A stretch of 64,000 bases of DNA from Glycomyces artemisiae (lineage in GTDB: Bacteria > Actinomycetota > Actinomycetes > Mycobacteriales > Micromonosporaceae), in NCBI RefSeq assembly GCF_003002955.1, contig NZ_PVTJ01000009.1, positions 124,001 to 188,000 on the forward strand, written 5' to 3'. Under the pieces are notes generated by a model. That model searched no databases. It was not told the origin of the DNA and saw only the letters and a list, made by a program, of their open reading frames with translations. This document shows, in pieces, positions 50,747-58,971 of this stretch. The position numbers and the translations under genes were made by a program. The first letter of the stretch is position 1. Each line of letters begins with the position of its first letter.

Positions 50747-51283
50747 TTGTCAGCTGAGCGCCACCAGATCGCCGAACTCGTCGCGACCGGCAAGGACGGC
50801 CGCATGTACGCGACCGAGCCGGACAAGCTCCGCCGCCTCGTGCACTTCGAGCTCGCCCGCGAACCCCGCCTGCCGCAGCCGGAACTGCGGCTCGCCGGGG
50901 TCGGGCTCGTCGCCCTCGGCGACTACGCCGCCGCGCAGCGGGTCCTCGCCGCCGCCGTCGAGCGCGCCGAGACCCCGAACCAGGAGGTCGCCGCCCTCGT
51001 CAACCTCGGCGACGCCCACCGCTACCCCGGCGCCCTCGACGCCGCCGAACCGGTCTACCGCCGCGCCATCGAGCTCGCCCGCACCCGCTGCCCCGAGCTC
51101 GTCCACTTCACGCTCCAGCACTACGGCAAGCACCTCATCGACGCCCGCCGCCCGCACCTCGCCGTCGACGTCCTCACCGAGGTCCTCCAGATCCGCGAGC
51201 GGCTCGGCGACTCCGCGCTGATCGCCTCGACACAGGACGCGCTGAGCCTCGCCCGCGCGGCCGTCGGGCAGCGTACGATCTGA
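50747..51283 (+). CDS. tetratricopeptide-repeat protein
   Basis: A 178-residue all-helical protein with three to four TPR-like helix pairs (LAGVGLVALGDYAAAQRVL; LVNLGDAHRYPGALDAAEPVYRRAIE; HLAVDVLTEVLQIRERLGD). The start is TTG at 50747 after a strong GGAAGGGGG; a nearby ATG is out of frame. It lies 31 bases before the NUDIX gene and is probably co-transcribed, perhaps as its protein partner. Function unknown. Confidence 0.8.
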   Translation: MSAERHQIAELVATGKDGRMYATEPDKLRRLVHFELAREPRLPQPELRLAGVGLVALGDYAAAQRVLAAAVERAETPNQEVAALVNLGDAHRYPGALDAAEPVYRRAIELARTRCPELVHFTLQHYGKHLIDARRPHLAVDVLTEVLQIRERLGDSALIASTQDALSLARAAVGQRTI

Positions 51284-51313
51284 CCGCGCCGCGAACCGAA
51301 GCGAAGGAGCACC

Positions 51314-52480
51314 ATGCCCGCCGACACCGCAGACGCGAACCTCAAGGCCGCCAACGGCCTCGCCCGCCTCTCGGGGATCCTCCGCGCCGAGGCCGCCAAC
51401 GGCCTCTTCTGGGGCGCCGGACCCGACGAGGAGGCCCGCCTGCACCGCCTGCGCGAACTCGCCGCCGCGCTCCTCGCCCAGATCGACCACCGCCCCTACG
51501 AGGCGATCCTCGCCGTCTACCGGGCCGACACGGGCCTGCGCACCCCCATCCCCGGCACCGAGCTGCGCATCGACTGCGCCGACGGCACGCGCCTGGTGCG
51601 GCGCCGCCGCCTCAGCCACACCTCCGGAACCCTCGGCCAGCGCCTGGAGACCGCGGCCGCGGCCCTGCGGACCCGCGCCCCCGCCGAGCCGGTCGCCATC
51701 GCGGACACCGATCTCGCGGGCCTGCCGTGCCCCCACACGTTCCTGCTCGTGTACGAGCTGGAGACCCACCTCGACGCGGCCGCCGCGGCGGCCCTCCTCG
51801 AACCGACCGAGCCCGACCTCGAAGGGGACGTGCCGAGCCTCAACCCCTCGGCATCCGGGCAGGAGCCGGACCACGGACCGCTCGCGGTCGGCCCGGTCGT
51901 GCGCCAGCTCCTCGACGCCGCCGCCGCGCTCGCCAAGGAGTCCCTGGCGGTGAGCGACAACTTCTACGAGCGCGAACGGCAGCAGCGGGTCCTGTCCCTC
52001 TGCGACTCGGCCGTCGCCGCTGACGTCGACTACCCGCGCATCGACTGCGGCGACCTCGCCGCCGACTGCGTCGCCACCGGTGCCGATGCAGCGATCTTCA
52101 ATGAGACCGGCCGCCTGCTCGTCATCCGGCGCACCGACACCGGCCAGTGGGCCGTGCCCGGCGGCGCCGCGGAGGTCGGCGAGCCGGTCGGCCTCGCCGC
52201 GGTCCGCGAGGCCTTCGAGGAGACCGGCCTCGACGTCGAGCTGACGGGCCTGTCGTGGGCGTTCGACAAGCGGGACACCAAACTCGGCGACTCCCGCATG
52301 CCGATGATCATGAGCTTCACCGCGGCCGCCCTCGATCCGGAGCAGCCGCTGCGCCTCGCCGAACTCGAAGCCTCCGACGCCCGCTGGATCACCCGCGAGG
52401 AGGCCGGAGCCATGGACCTCTTCCGAGGCCATGAACTCCGCATCCCCGCGGCGTTCGCCCGCCACCGCGGCGAGCGCTGA
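51314..52480 (+). CDS. NUDIX hydrolase with long N-terminal extension
   Basis: A 388-residue protein. The C-terminal third is a NUDIX domain with the full box GX5EX7REUXEEXGU (GGAAEVGE ... REAFEETGL) at about 280-305, preceded by a helical segment with ERERQQRVLSLCDSAV, typical of the NUDIX group that hydrolyses nucleoside-diphosphate-linked substrates. The first 200 residues are Ala-rich and helical with no family recognised. ATG after GAAGGAG. Follows the TPR gene. The substrate is unknown. Confidence 0.88.
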   Translation: MPADTADANLKAANGLARLSGILRAEAANGLFWGAGPDEEARLHRLRELAAALLAQIDHRPYEAILAVYRADTGLRTPIPGTELRIDCADGTRLVRRRRLSHTSGTLGQRLETAAAALRTRAPAEPVAIADTDLAGLPCPHTFLLVYELETHLDAAAAAALLEPTEPDLEGDVPSLNPSASGQEPDHGPLAVGPVVRQLLDAAAALAKESLAVSDNFYERERQQRVLSLCDSAVAADVDYPRIDCGDLAADCVATGADAAIFNETGRLLVIRRTDTGQWAVPGGAAEVGEPVGLAAVREAFEETGLDVELTGLSWAFDKRDTKLGDSRMPMIMSFTAAALDPEQPLRLAELEASDARWITREEAGAMDLFRGHELRIPAAFARHRGER

Positions 52481-52500
52481 GGACTTCCACAGCAGCGCTG

Positions 52501-53055
52501 CTACCAGAGCCAGGTCGCGCACGACTCCTGGAGCGCCAGCTCGGCCTGGGCCTCCTCCTCGGACTCGGCCTCGGTCGCGTAGTACCAGTTGAGGTCGTCG
52601 AGGCACGCGCGCATGGACTCCGCGTCCGCGGCCTGCACTTCGAGGTCGCCCACCTGCGTCTCGGCGGCCTCCAAGTCCTCCTGGAGCTGCGCGATCTCGG
52701 CTTCGCGGTCCTCGATCTGCGCGGACACGTCGTCGAGGTCCCCGCTGGTGCGCAGCCACAGTGCCAGCGACAGGGCCGCGCCCGCGAACCCGATCACCGC
52801 CACCACGGCCAGAACCGGCACCATCGCGGAGCGCCGCTGCGGCGGCGGTCCGGGCGCGAGCAGGGGCTGCGTGAGCGGCTGCGAGAGGCCGGGCTGCATC
52901 GGCTGGGTCGGCACGTACCCGGGGGCGGCGGGCTGAGCGGCGGGGGAGTAGGCGGGCGGGGCGCTCTGGGGCTGCGGGTACCCGGGCGGGGCGCTCTGCG
53001 GCTGCTGGGGCTCGCCGTCGCCGAGGCTGTAGTGCGGGGGCGGGTTGTACGTCAT
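52501..53055 (-). CDS. Pro/Gln-rich membrane protein with coiled coil
   Basis: A 184-residue protein: a Pro/Gln/Tyr-rich cytoplasmic N-terminus (1 to about 75, repeats of QPQSAPP), one membrane helix (MVPVLAVVAVIGFAGAALSLALWL), a 45-residue coiled coil (DLDDVSAQIEDREAEIAQLQ...) and a short end with two cysteines (ACLDD, ESCATW) that could form a disulfide outside. AAGGAG precedes the ATG. Architecture is like many actinobacterial septum or envelope proteins of unknown role. Confidence 0.78.
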   Translation of the reverse strand: MTYNPPPHYSLGDGEPQQPQSAPPGYPQPQSAPPAYSPAAQPAAPGYVPTQPMQPGLSQPLTQPLLAPGPPPQRRSAMVPVLAVVAVIGFAGAALSLALWLRTSGDLDDVSAQIEDREAEIAQLQEDLEAAETQVGDLEVQAADAESMRACLDDLNWYYATEAESEEEAQAELALQESCATWLW

Positions 53056-53148
53056 GACGGGCTCCTTCGACGGGTGTTGTCCGTCCACCGTAGGACGGCG
53101 GTGCGAACCGGGACGGTCGCCGGTGATCCGACGACCGCTCGTGCGCCG

Positions 53149-53171
53149 CGGTTGCACCCGTGATGCAACCG
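53149..53171. promoter_or_regulatory. inverted repeat CGGTTGCA/TGCAACCG
   Basis: Two perfect 8-base arms (53149-53156 and 53164-53171) around CCCGTGA, about 95 bases upstream of the membrane-protein start. Candidate operator; no factor assigned. Confidence 0.45.
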
Positions 53172-53228
53172 TGACACAGGGGTCCGACAGTCCCTTTCTC
53201 GCACACCCCCGCCGGGACCCGCGCCGGA

Positions 53229-53254
53229 GCGGGCGCGGCCGTGACCGCGCCCGC
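53229..53254 (-). terminator. hairpin after SDR gene
   Basis: 10-bp stem GCGGGCGCGG with its complement and a CCGTGA loop, seven bases past the SDR stop on the minus strand. Confidence 0.6.
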
Positions 53255-53260
53255 ATTCCA

Positions 53261-54049
53261 CTACGCGGCCTTGAGGGTCCCGCCGTCGATCACGTGGTCG
53301 GCGCCGTGGATGTTCAGCGCCCGGTCCGAGAGCAGGAACGCCACCAGGTCGGCGACCTCCTCGGGCTCGCCGATGCGGCCCGACGCGATCCCGAACTGCG
53401 ACGGGATGCCCGCCAGCAGGTCCGCGTGCGGCACCCCGAACGCCTCGGCGACCTTGCCGCCGAACCGCTCCTCGTCGCGCCACAGCGGCGACCCGATGAC
53501 GCCCGGCGACACCGTGTTGACGCGCACGCCCAGTGGCGCGACCTCCTCGCTGAGGCGCTTCGAGAACAGCGTCAGCGCGGCCTTCGCCTCGGCGTACGCG
53601 ACCGGCGAGCCGGTCGGCACCCGCGCGCTCCCCGACGAGATGTTCACGACCGCCCCGCGCCGCTCGATGATCCCCGGCAGCGCCGCGCGAGTGGTGCGCA
53701 CCGCGCTGAACAGGTTGAGCCCGAACACCTCCGCCCACTGCTCGTCGGGGATGTCGAGGAATCCGCCGACGACCATCCGGTCGGCGTCGCCGCCGCCGAC
53801 GTTGTTGACCAGGAAGTCGATCCCGCCGACCGCCTGCACGGCCTCGGCCACGATCCCCTCGGCCCCTTCGCGGGTCGACAGGTCCGCCGCGACGGCCGCC
53901 GCCGCGGCCTTCTCCAGTTCCGGCGTGACCGTGCGGGCCGCGCCCACGACCCGGACGCCCTCGGCCGCAAGGGCTTCGGTGATCGCGAGGCCGATGCCGC
54001 GGCTCGCCCCGGTGACGAGCGCGGTCTTGCCGTTGAGTCCCAGTTCCAT
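53261..54049 (-). CDS. SDR family oxidoreductase
   Basis: A 262-residue classical SDR: cofactor loop TGASRGIG (14-21), NNVGGG segment, catalytic Ser in NISSGSA, and Tyr/Lys in YAEAK, then the C-terminal GGTLKAA end usual for the FabG-like group. GAGAGG precedes the ATG. A 16-base operator shared with the upstream TetR gene lies 31 bases before the start, so the TetR almost certainly controls it. Substrate unknown. Confidence 0.9.
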   Translation of the reverse strand: MELGLNGKTALVTGASRGIGLAITEALAAEGVRVVGAARTVTPELEKAAAAAVAADLSTREGAEGIVAEAVQAVGGIDFLVNNVGGGDADRMVVGGFLDIPDEQWAEVFGLNLFSAVRTTRAALPGIIERRGAVVNISSGSARVPTGSPVAYAEAKAALTLFSKRLSEEVAPLGVRVNTVSPGVIGSPLWRDEERFGGKVAEAFGVPHADLLAGIPSQFGIASGRIGEPEEVADLVAFLLSDRALNIHGADHVIDGGTLKAA

Positions 54050-54079
54050 GGTGTCGCCTCTCAGTGGTCGAACTTATTC

Positions 54080-54095
54080 TTGAACTACAGGTCAA
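54080..54095. promoter_or_regulatory. TetR operator copy at SDR promoter
   Basis: TTGAACTACAGGTCAA, matching the copy at 54738 in 12 of 16 positions including both TTGA/TCAA ends. Read on the minus strand it contains TTGACC, a possible -35 element. Confidence 0.65.
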
Positions 54096-54105
54096 AAATC
54101 AGGGT

Positions 54106-54131
54106 GAGAAAAACGCCCTCTCGCGAGGGCG
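54106..54131 (-). terminator. intrinsic terminator after TetR gene
   Basis: On the minus strand a CGCCCTC/GAGGGCG stem with a GCGA loop is followed by TTTTT. It is directly after the TetR stop and separates that transcript from the SDR gene. Confidence 0.8.
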
Positions 54132-54140
54132 CGGTTCGAG

Positions 54141-54716
54141 CTAGAAGCCCGCCAGGGCGGACTCGATGATCCCGTGCAGCACGGGGCCGTCGTACGTGCG
54201 GGCCATGACGCGCAGCCCGACGATCGTGTTCATGAGCAGCAGCGCCTGCGCTTCCGGATCGACCCCGGCCGCGACGTCGCCGTCGCGCTGGCCGCGCCGC
54301 AGCCGCTCGGTGAGCAGCTCGATGGTCCGGTTCGTCATGCGCAGCACCGCTTCGGTGGCCTCGGCGTCCCGGCCGCCCAGCTCCAGCGCGGTGTTCGCCG
54401 CGAGGCAGCCGCGCCGCACCGGGGCCTCCAGGTCGGTGTCCACCAGGAACTCCAGGTAGGCCCGGATGCGCTCCTTGGCGGTCCCCGGCTCGTTCAGGTA
54501 CGCCTGCGTCAGCTCGTCGCCGCCGCGGCCGTACATCTCCAGCGCCTTGCCGAACAGCTCGCGCTTGGACCCGAACGCGTGGTACAGGCTGCCCTTGCCC
54601 ACGCCGGTGGCCTCGGCGAGGTCGGCGGGGGAGGTCCCCGCGTAGCCGCCGGTCCAGAACGCCTCCATCGCCTGCGCGACGACCTCGTCCGGTTCGAATT
54701 CCTTCGGCCTGCCCAT
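54141..54716 (-). CDS. TetR family regulator of the SDR gene
   Basis: A 191-residue repressor with an N-terminal helix-turn-helix (about 8-55: VVAQAMEAFWTGGYAGTSPADLAEATGVGKGSLYHAFGSK region) of the AcrR/YxaF-like type and a C-terminal TetR_C domain containing a single cysteine (RRGCLAAN) near 105. The ATG is seven bases after TAGGCT on the minus strand and has no Shine-Dalgarno, so it is probably leaderless. Its promoter and that of the downstream SDR carry the same 16-base operator, giving autoregulation plus control of the SDR. Confidence 0.92.
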   Translation of the reverse strand: MGRPKEFEPDEVVAQAMEAFWTGGYAGTSPADLAEATGVGKGSLYHAFGSKRELFGKALEMYGRGGDELTQAYLNEPGTAKERIRAYLEFLVDTDLEAPVRRGCLAANTALELGGRDAEATEAVLRMTNRTIELLTERLRRGQRDGDVAAGVDPEAQALLLMNTIVGLRVMARTYDGPVLHGIIESALAGF

Positions 54717-54723
54717 GCGGAGA

Positions 54724-54753
54724 AGCCTAACCTGTTCTTGACTTGAAGGTCAA
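54724..54753 (-). promoter_or_regulatory. TetR gene promoter with overlapping operator
   Basis: On the minus strand: TTGACC (54748-54753), 18 bases, TAGGCT (54724-54729), 7 bases, ATG. The operator TTGACTTGAAGGTCAA (54738-54753) covers the -35 box and spacer. This is the most complete promoter-operator in the window. Confidence 0.75.
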
Positions 54754-54873
54754 CAAAAACGTGCCCTCGATCACTACGAACTCGCAACTCGTTGGGCCCC
54801 AGCGGAATGCATCCGGATGAATGCCGCGTGTCGGCTCCCCGACGCGGCGGTTGCCGCGTTTGCCGGGCCGGGC

Positions 54874-54879
54874 GATACT
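54874..54879 (+). promoter_or_regulatory. -10 box for leaderless HAD gene
   Basis: GATACT, six bases, then GTG at 54886; this decides the start of the HAD gene over the longer frame to 54817. Confidence 0.6.
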
Positions 54880-54885
54880 AGAGCG

Positions 54886-55704
54886 GTGCTCAAACCCCTA
54901 GCCATCGCCTCCGATCTGGACGGTACGCTGCTCGCCCCCGGCGGCATCCTCTCCGAGCGGACCCGCGACGCCCTCGCGGCCGCCCGCGCCGAGGGCGTCG
55001 CGATCGTCGCCGTCACCGCCCGCACCCCTTACGGCGTCGACGTGCTCACCGACCTCCTGCCCCTCCTCGACGGCGCGATCTGCGCCAACGGCGCCATCGA
55101 CTACGCCCCCGCGACCGGACGCATCCGCGTCCTGCGCGCGATCCGCCTCGGCGCCGCCCGCCGCGCCGCCGCGGCCGTCGCCGAGCGCCTCCCCGACGCC
55201 GTCTTCGCCGTCGAGACCGGCACCGGCATCATCGGCGAGGAGGCGTACCGCCCGCTCGTGGGCTCCACGAACTGGGACTTCGCCACCGGTGTCGACGCGG
55301 TCTTCAAGCGCGCCAAGCGGGCCGTGAAGCTCAAGGTCTACTGCGCCGAGCGCACCGGCGAGGAGATGGCCGCGGCCGTCGCCACCGCCGACCTCGGCGG
55401 CCTCTCCATGTGCCACTGGGGCGACTTCGGGATGCTCGACTTCAACGCCCGCGGCGCCGACAAGGCCTTCGGCCTCGCCTCCTGGTGCAAGGAGCGCCGC
55501 ATCGGGCCCGACGAAGTCGTGGCCTTCGGCGACATGCCGAACGACGCCCCCATGCTCGCCTGGGCCGGGCGCTCCTACGCGATGGGCGACGCCCACCCCG
55601 AGGCCGTCGAGGCCGCGACCGACCGCACCGCCACCAGTGCCGAAGACGGCGTCGCACAGGTCATCGAAGCCCTCCTCGCAGGTGACACCGCCGCTGCCGC
55701 GTAG
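54886..55704 (+). CDS. HAD family hydrolase, Cof type
   Basis: A 272-residue phosphatase of the Cof/HAD-IIB group. Motif I is SDLDGTLL (about 9-16); motif II (VTART), a cap domain in the middle, and motifs III/IV near VVAFGDMPNDAPMLAWAG are all present. The group dephosphorylates sugar phosphates, FMN and related molecules. The GTG at 54886 gives the usual short lead (MLKPLAIASDLDG). It stands alone between the TetR gene and the secreted peptidase. Confidence 0.9.
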   Translation: MLKPLAIASDLDGTLLAPGGILSERTRDALAAARAEGVAIVAVTARTPYGVDVLTDLLPLLDGAICANGAIDYAPATGRIRVLRAIRLGAARRAAAAVAERLPDAVFAVETGTGIIGEEAYRPLVGSTNWDFATGVDAVFKRAKRAVKLKVYCAERTGEEMAAAVATADLGGLSMCHWGDFGMLDFNARGADKAFGLASWCKERRIGPDEVVAFGDMPNDAPMLAWAGRSYAMGDAHPEAVEAATDRTATSAEDGVAQVIEALLAGDTAAAA

Positions 55705-55805
55705 CAGAACCCAACGTCCACAACCGAATCCACTGTGTCCGAAATTGTCGGAAGTATCGGGACTTGTCGGTCAATTGTATGATTAGACTCCCTTTGGCCT
55801 CCCCT

Positions 55806-55834
55806 TCGGCGCGGCGTCACGATCGCCGCGCCGA
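55806..55834 (+). promoter_or_regulatory. 5'-UTR hairpin before carboxypeptidase
   Basis: An 11-bp stem (55806-55816 with 55824-55834), 7-base loop, 15 bases before the ATG, with the AAAGGA site just downstream. TATGAT (55778-55783) is a good -10 box upstream, so the hairpin would be at the mRNA 5' end and could stabilise it. TTGTCGG occurs twice further up (55745, 55764). Confidence 0.5.
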
Positions 55835-55849
55835 GAAAGGAACGGACAC

Positions 55850-57184
55850 ATGCACATGAAGCGAAGGCTCGCCGCGGCCGGCGCCGCCCTGGGGGTCGCC
55901 GCGGCGGCCACCGGCGCCGCCGCGTACACCGCGCAGGCCGACCCCGCCGGTCCGTCCACCTCCACCGAACCCGTCACCTGGACCGTCGACGGCCTCACCG
56001 CCGACGACGTCGCCGAACTCGAAGCCCTCGGCTTCGACATCGCCGCCGAGCACGGCGGCGAGGCCCAGATCATCGGCGACGAGAGCGTCGCCGACGACCT
56101 CCGCGCCCTCGGCCACGACCCCGAGTTCTTCGACACCGTCTACAAGGAGCTCGGCGCCACCGCCCAGCAGGAGGGCACCTACTACGGCGGCTACCGCACC
56201 GTCGACGCCATCGAGTCCCACCTCCAGGAGGTGGCCGACGCCAACCCGTCGCTCACCCGCCTGTACGACATCGGCGACTCCTGGCTCAAGACCCAGAACG
56301 ACGGCGGCCACGACATCTACGCCATCTGCGTCACCGCCGTCGCCGACGGCGACTGCGAGCAGAACCCCGACTCGGCGAAGCCCCGCTTCTCCCTGATCGC
56401 CCAGATCCACGCCCGCGAGATCGCCACCGGCGAGATCGCCCTCCGCTGGATCGACGAGCTCGTCGCCGGCTACGGCACCGACACCGAGGTCACCGACCTC
56501 CTCGACACCACCGAAGTGTGGGTCGTGCCCGTCGTCAACCCCGACGGCGTCGACGTCGTCTCCTCCGGCGGCGACGACCCGGTCCTCCAGCGCAAGAACG
56601 TCAACGACTCCGCGGGCAGCTGCGGCTCCAGCGCGGGCATCGACCTCAACCGCAACTCGTCCTTCGAGTGGGGCGCCGACTCGACCAACCCGTGCTCCGA
56701 GACCTACCAGGGCGCCTCCGGCGCCTCCGAGCCCGAGACGCAGGCGATCGAGGACTGGCTCCGCGCCCTCCACCCCGACCAGCGCGGCGAGGACCAGAAC
56801 GACCCGGCCCCCGACGACGCACGCGACGTCTTCCTCACCCTCCACTCCTACGGCGAGTACATCATCGTCCCGTGGGGCTTCACCTCCGACGCCGCGCCGA
56901 ACGACGCGGCCCTGCGCGCCCTCGGCGCGGACATGGCCGAGTCCAACGGCTACCTCGTCGGCACCAACGACGACACCGTCGGCTACAGCACCAGCGGCAC
57001 CACCGACGACATGGCCTACGGCGAACTCGGCGTCGCCTCGTTCACCTTCGAGGTCGGCCCCGACTTCGGGAACTGCGGCGGGTTCTTCCCCGCGTTCTCG
57101 TGCGTCGAGGACACCCTCTGGCCCGCGAACGAGGGCGCCATCATGACCGCGGCCCAGGCCGCGGCCGCGCCGTACGCAGGCTGA
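55850..57184 (+). CDS. secreted M14 zinc carboxypeptidase
   Basis: A 444-residue exported peptidase. Signal peptide 1 to about 30 (MHMKRRLAAAGAALGVAAAA...), a propeptide-like segment (about 42-105), then the M14 domain. Zinc ligands H187 and E190 (QIHAREIATGE) and H332 (LTLHSYGEY), substrate-binding DLNRN (265-269) and the catalytic E401 (FTFEVGPDFG) are in place, so it should be active. Cysteine pairs fit an extracellular fold. AAAGGA precedes the ATG. Ends with a 13-bp hairpin. Probably removes C-terminal residues of peptides during growth on protein. Confidence 0.94.
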   Translation: MHMKRRLAAAGAALGVAAAATGAAAYTAQADPAGPSTSTEPVTWTVDGLTADDVAELEALGFDIAAEHGGEAQIIGDESVADDLRALGHDPEFFDTVYKELGATAQQEGTYYGGYRTVDAIESHLQEVADANPSLTRLYDIGDSWLKTQNDGGHDIYAICVTAVADGDCEQNPDSAKPRFSLIAQIHAREIATGEIALRWIDELVAGYGTDTEVTDLLDTTEVWVVPVVNPDGVDVVSSGGDDPVLQRKNVNDSAGSCGSSAGIDLNRNSSFEWGADSTNPCSETYQGASGASEPETQAIEDWLRALHPDQRGEDQNDPAPDDARDVFLTLHSYGEYIIVPWGFTSDAAPNDAALRALGADMAESNGYLVGTNDDTVGYSTSGTTDDMAYGELGVASFTFEVGPDFGNCGGFFPAFSCVEDTLWPANEGAIMTAAQAAAAPYAG

Positions 57185-57188
57185 CCAC

Positions 57189-57220
57189 GCGTCCCGGCGG
57201 GCTCCGGCCCGCCGGGACGC
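57189..57220 (+). terminator. hairpin terminator after carboxypeptidase
   Basis: Perfect 13-bp stem (57189-57201 with 57208-57220), CTCCGG loop, starting a few bases past the stop. Confidence 0.75.
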
Positions 57221-57300
57221 CCCGATTTCCCCGAACCGCCGCCGCGCCCCGCCGACCCGCCCATACTGACCGGACACCGGCACGAGGCGAGGAGCGGGCG

Positions 57301-57534
57301 ATGGCCGACGCAGGCGACGGCAAGAGCGGCAGGGGACTGCGCCGCCTCATCACGGCGGTCGTCATCATCGCGCTGGCCGTCTGGTTCATCCTCGCCAACA
57401 CCGAGACCGTCGGCGTCAAGCTGTGGGTCGTCCGCGTCGAGACGCCCATGTGGATCATGTTCGCGATCATCTTCATCGCAGGCTGGGCCGTCGGCGCCCT
57501 CCTCCGCCGCCGCTCCGCGAAGAAGAGCGCCTAG
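57301..57534 (+). CDS. LapA-like small membrane protein
   Basis: A 77-residue protein with two membrane helices (LITAVVIIALAVWFILAN and PMWIMFAIIFIAGWAVGALL) and a basic tail RRRSAKKSA, matching the LapA/DUF1049 family. In other bacteria LapA works with LapB in envelope assembly; its role in actinobacteria is unclear. GAGGAG precedes the ATG, and CATACT at 57262-57267 is a likely -10. Its stop overlaps the end of the opposite-strand kinase by four bases. Confidence 0.85.
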   Translation: MADAGDGKSGRGLRRLITAVVIIALAVWFILANTETVGVKLWVVRVETPMWIMFAIIFIAGWAVGALLRRRSAKKSA

Positions 57535-58073
57535 CCGATCGCCGCCAGCAGCCGCCGGTACGTCGCCTCGACGTCGCCCGGCACGCTCTCCACCCCGATC
57601 GCCTGCGGCCGTTCGCGAACGAGCGCCTCCATGCGTTCGTGGTACTCCCGCAGCCGCGCTTCGCCGCCGTCCAGGATCTCCCGCGCCTCGACATGCACCG
57701 GGTCCACCGCCGCTTGAGCCCGCTCGGCGAACCGGCGCACGAGCCGGTCGGCGTCGTCGCGGAGGTACACCTCGTCGAACCCCGCGCCCGACTCCGCGGC
57801 CGCGGCCGCGAGCCGCTCGATGAACTCCACCCGACCCACCAGCTGCGGCACTACCACGTCGTACCCGGCCGCGAGGTGCTCACGCACCATCGCGACCGCG
57901 ATCGACCGGGCCCGCAGCCCGGCCCCGCCCGGATCGTCCCGCCAGCGCCCCAGCGTGCGGCGCAACTGGTCCAGGTCGAGCACGAGCGCCAGCGGACGGT
58001 CCGCGGCGTACCGCCGCGCGAGCGTCGACTTCCCGACCGCCGGAGCGCCGTTGAGCAGGATGAGGCGAGGCAT
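57531..58073 (-). CDS. small P-loop kinase-like ATPase
   Basis: A 180-residue AAA_33-type protein with a Walker A loop GAPAVGKST (9-17) and a DLDQLR segment like that in nucleotide, shikimate or aminoglycoside-type kinases. A lid-like Arg-rich part lies near 115-150. The ATG is six bases from TAGAGT on the minus strand (leaderless). Convergent overlap with the LapA-like gene. Substrate unknown; phosphorylation of a small metabolite or drug is typical of the group. Confidence 0.82.
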   Translation of the reverse strand: MPRLILLNGAPAVGKSTLARRYAADRPLALVLDLDQLRRTLGRWRDDPGGAGLRARSIAVAMVREHLAAGYDVVVPQLVGRVEFIERLAAAAAESGAGFDEVYLRDDADRLVRRFAERAQAAVDPVHVEAREILDGGEARLREYHERMEALVRERPQAIGVESVPGDVEATYRRLLAAIG

Positions 58074-58079
58074 GCGGCG

Positions 58080-58085
58080 ACTCTA
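58080..58085 (-). promoter_or_regulatory. -10 box for leaderless kinase gene
   Basis: TAGAGT on the minus strand, six bases from the ATG, identical to the box at 15216. Confidence 0.6.
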
Positions 58086-58214
58086 ACGGCCGCGGCGGTG
58101 GATGGGCCGCAACCATGCAGTGCCCCTTGGCGAGCGGCGCCGGCGAGGGGTGCGGGTGCGGTCCCGCGGGCGCAACTGCTGCGGGGCGCCTCGGGGCGGG
58201 TTAGGGTGGGCCGT

Positions 58215-58889
58215 ATGCATGTCGTCATCGCCGGAGGGCACGGACAGATCGCGCTGCTCCTGACCGAGATCCTGGCCGCAGAAGGACATTCCGTCACCGG
58301 GCTGATCCGCAAGCCGGAGCAGGCCGAGGACATCGCCGCGATCGGCGGGCGCCCGATCGTCCTCGACCTCGAACAGGCCGACGCCGAGCACCTCGCGGGG
58401 CTCCTCGCCTCCGAGACCGAAGGGGCCGTCGACGCGGTCGTGTTCGCCGCGGGCGCCGGGCCCGGGAGCGGGGCCGCGCGCAAGGAGACCGTCGACCGGG
58501 CCGCCTCGGTGCTCCTCGCCGACGCCGCGGTCGCGGCGGGCGTGCGCCGCTTCCTCCAGATCTCCAGCATGGGCGCGGGGAAGGACCCCGACCCGTCGCG
58601 CGACGAGGTCTGGACCGCCTACATCGAGGCGAAGACCGCCGCCGAGGAGGACCTCAAATCGAGGGACCTCGACTGGGTCATCGTGCGGCCCGGCGCGCTC
58701 ACCAACGACCCGCCCGCGGGCAGGGTCCTGCTCGCCGACCCGCCCGCGGGACGCGGCGAGGTGACGCGCGCGGACGTCGCCGCGGTGCTCGCCGAGATCC
58801 TCAAGACCCCGTCGGTGACGCGGCGCGTGCTCGAACTGCGCGGCGGCGACGACGCCGTGCCGGACGCCGTGTCCGCCTTCGCGTCCTGA
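58215..58889 (+). CDS. NAD(P)-binding SDR (atypical, NmrA-like)
   Basis: A 224-residue Rossmann protein with the atypical SDR loop IAGGHGQIA (5-13), an FAAGAG segment, QISSMGAG, and the YIEAKTAAE Tyr/Lys pair; the C-terminal part is short. Such proteins act as epimerase-like or redox-sensing proteins. TAGGGT (58202-58207) lies seven bases before the ATG and no Shine-Dalgarno is seen, so probably leaderless; this decides against a longer frame. Substrate unknown. Confidence 0.88.
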   Translation: MHVVIAGGHGQIALLLTEILAAEGHSVTGLIRKPEQAEDIAAIGGRPIVLDLEQADAEHLAGLLASETEGAVDAVVFAAGAGPGSGAARKETVDRAASVLLADAAVAAGVRRFLQISSMGAGKDPDPSRDEVWTAYIEAKTAAEEDLKSRDLDWVIVRPGALTNDPPAGRVLLADPPAGRGEVTRADVAAVLAEILKTPSVTRRVLELRGGDDAVPDAVSAFAS

Positions 58890-58959
58890 CACCGTCCGCA
58901 GTGGTCTGATTCCCGCCTGCAAACGCATATGCGGATTGCGTCGGCGAATCCGAGTGCTC

Positions 58960-58965
58960 GATACT
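58960..58965 (+). promoter_or_regulatory. -10 box for leaderless APH-like gene
   Basis: GATACT, six bases, ATG at 58972. Same hexamer and spacing as at 54874 and, on the minus strand, 60290. Confidence 0.65.
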
Positions 58966-58971
58966 GTACCG

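Noticed and set aside
54817-54885. Extended N-terminus of the HAD protein from 54817
   Set aside because: The GTG at 54886 lies six bases after a -10 box and gives the normal family N-terminus.
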